This document shows positions 62,801 through 64,000 of a stretch of DNA of 64,000 bases, piece after piece. The translations under genes and the position numbers were made by a program. Position 1 is the first letter of the stretch. Each line of letters starts with the position of its first letter. Source of the DNA: Streptococcus oriscaviae (GTDB lineage Bacteria > Bacillota > Bacilli > Lactobacillales > Streptococcaceae); assembly GCF_018137985.1 (NCBI RefSeq), contig NZ_CP073084.1, forward strand, positions 1,302,001 to 1,366,000. Direction: 5' to 3'. The notes beneath the pieces were generated by a model, which saw nothing but the letters and a program-made list of their open reading frames with translations, had not been told where the DNA came from and searched no databases.

Positions 62801-63562
62801 ATCGTAAGTAGTCTGAAGCTGCTTTTGGAACTTGGACGCAGAAAAATCAATCGTTTTTAGCTCTGTTTCAAATGTCGTATGACGGCAGTGGTCACTCCAA
62901 TAAGTATCCAACACCTTGAGCTCTGTTTCAGTCGGAACACGACCGATTGACTTAAAGTAGCTCTGAATAAAGAGCAGGTCATCCACTTCCATAGCCATGC
63001 CTGCCTCACGCTTATAACGCGTAAAGTCTTCTGCTGTATAGGTTTCAAAGAAATCAAGATTAGGAATCGTCTTGTCAGATGCCGAAAATTCCTGTGGTGC
63101 CAGAGGAGAATCAATATCCTTAAAACGCGAATCCACAGGATTGAGCAAGTATTTCTTAATAGCAGCCAATTCATCTTCTGCCAAATCTTGATTGAGCAGA
63201 TACAGTTGAGCAGTGTTCACTCGAACCTTATCGTCGCTGCCCAAAAGCAAGAGCGCTTCCTGAGAGCTAGCTGCTCGCTGATCAAACTGACCCGGCAAGG
63301 CCTCGATGGCAAAATAAAGCGAATGCGCTAGAGCTTCCTGAACTGACTCCTTAGACAAAATCCTATCGGTTACCTGTTCAGAAAAAATATGTCTTTCTGC
63401 CGGTTCAACCAATTCCGGGCTCAGATGAAATACATCGTAAACCTGAACTAAGCGAAGACTCGTCAAAGTGTGCAACTGCAAATTATGCTTCAACTCTTTA
63501 AGCAACGACTCCGCCTTAATCTGAAAATCCGCTTTTTTCTCAACAAAAATTCGTTTATCCAT
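59837..63562 (-). CDS. purL: Phosphoribosylformylglycinamidine synthase (large PurL)
   Basis: 1241 residues, the single-chain form with a fused glutaminase. N-terminal PurS-like region, two AIRS-type halves ([44 protein letters not shown]) and C-terminal class I glutaminase with Cys in [18 protein letters not shown] and His/Glu in PVSHGEGKF. Confidence 0.97.
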   Translation of the reverse strand: [1241 protein letters not shown]

Positions 63563-63579
63563 GATGTTCCTTTTTCCTT

Positions 63580-64000
63580 TTAAACTACTTCTTGCAATTT
63601 TTCCAATACCACTTGGTAAACCTCAGTCAAATCCCCCAGACCCCGACGAAAAACGTCCTTGTCCAAACGATTTCCCTGTGCATCCCAAAGCCTACAATTG
63701 TCTGGGGAAAACTCGTCTGCCAAGATAATTTTCCCTGACTTATCATAACCAAATTCCAACTTGAAATCGACCAAAGTCAAATCAATCTGCCCAAATAAAT
63801 CAAGTAAAAAAGCATTGATTAAGCGCGTTTCTGCCTTAATATAGGCCAACTCCTCCGGACTTGCCAATCCCAAAAAATAAATATGCTCGTCATTGATAAA
63901 AGGATCGTCCAACTCATCCTTCTTATAGTAAAATTCAACGATTGGCCGGCTCAGCTTGATTCCTTCAGAAACTCCGAAACGTTTGGCAAAAGAACCTGCT
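63580..64000 (-). CDS. purC: SAICAR synthetase (start lies beyond the window)
   Basis: The frame is open to base 64000 ([33 protein letters not shown]), so the gene begins outside. Visible are [29 protein letters not shown] and the C-terminal [22 protein letters not shown]. First gene of the purC-L-F-M-N-H operon; its promoter and any PurR boxes are not in view. Confidence 0.95.
   Translation of the reverse strand, partial: AGSFAKRFGVSEGIKLSRPIVEFYYKKDELDDPFINDEHIYFLGLASPEELAYIKAETRLINAFLLDLFGQIDLTLVDFKLEFGYDKSGKIILADEFSPDNCRLWDAQGNRLDKDVFRRGLGDLTEVYQVVLEKLQEVV

Overview
The window looks like a streptococcal chromosome of the Streptococcus suis type. Host genes read as Firmicute homologues in streptococcal groupings (rarA with a 6S-like RNA and tRNA-Lys; nrdD, a 44-residue protein, GNAT, nrdG; cinA-recA; mutS/mutL/ruvA/tag; purC-L-F-M-N-H). 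Species is inferred, not proven. Both window ends cut genes: rarA lacks its first codons on the left and purC its start on the right.

Region 1 (1-1623): 3' part of rarA, a probable 6S RNA, then tRNA-Lys(CTT). Region 2 (1612-27670): a 26-kb AT-rich integrative and conjugative element of the Tn916/ICESt3 superfamily inserted in the 3' end of tRNA-Lys. It is bounded by 53-bp direct repeats with one mismatch that duplicate the tRNA end and its terminator. Its left end holds a tyrosine integrase and a DUF771 protein. A long leftward module follows: cell-wall hydrolase, LPXTG protein, VirB6-like, VirB4, TcpE, TcpD-like and TcpC proteins, ArdA-like proteins, MobT relaxase, oriT, TcpA coupling ATPase and two DUF961 proteins. 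Cargo is two LPXTG surface proteins, an antigen I/II-like adhesin and a glycerophosphodiester phosphodiesterase (GDPD). Upstream lie several unknown small, partly membrane-spanning proteins, a candidate structured RNA and a tiny hydrophobic peptide behind a consensus promoter. The right end carries ImmR/ImmA-type regulators with twin operators, a lipoprotein and a RelB/MazF-type toxin-antitoxin pair. No antibiotic-resistance gene was seen.

Region 3 (27671-41178): a short RUP-like repeat, GNAT, a 5'-truncated nrdG copy, a membrane GDPD closely related to the one in the element, intact nrdG, GNAT, a 5'-nucleotidase-like protein and nrdD with NrdR boxes. Then come a polytopic membrane protein, a lipoprotein, folC, and a ComR-like regulator with a 21-residue ComS-like peptide gene and an ECom-type dyad. 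Divergent from the regulator is a lone DpnI endonuclease gene.

Region 4 (41189-64000): housekeeping genes. These are ireB-ruvX-DUF1292, spx, cinA-recA with a possible SigX box, an XRE/CPBP pair, tag-ruvA-mutL, mutS-argR, divergent argS, and the purine operon purC-L-F-M-N-H read leftward. The most interesting items are the ComR/ComS-like pair beside dpnI, the relationship between the element-borne wall-anchored GDPD and the chromosomal GDPD only 8 kb away, and the undescribed RNA and microprotein zone of the element.
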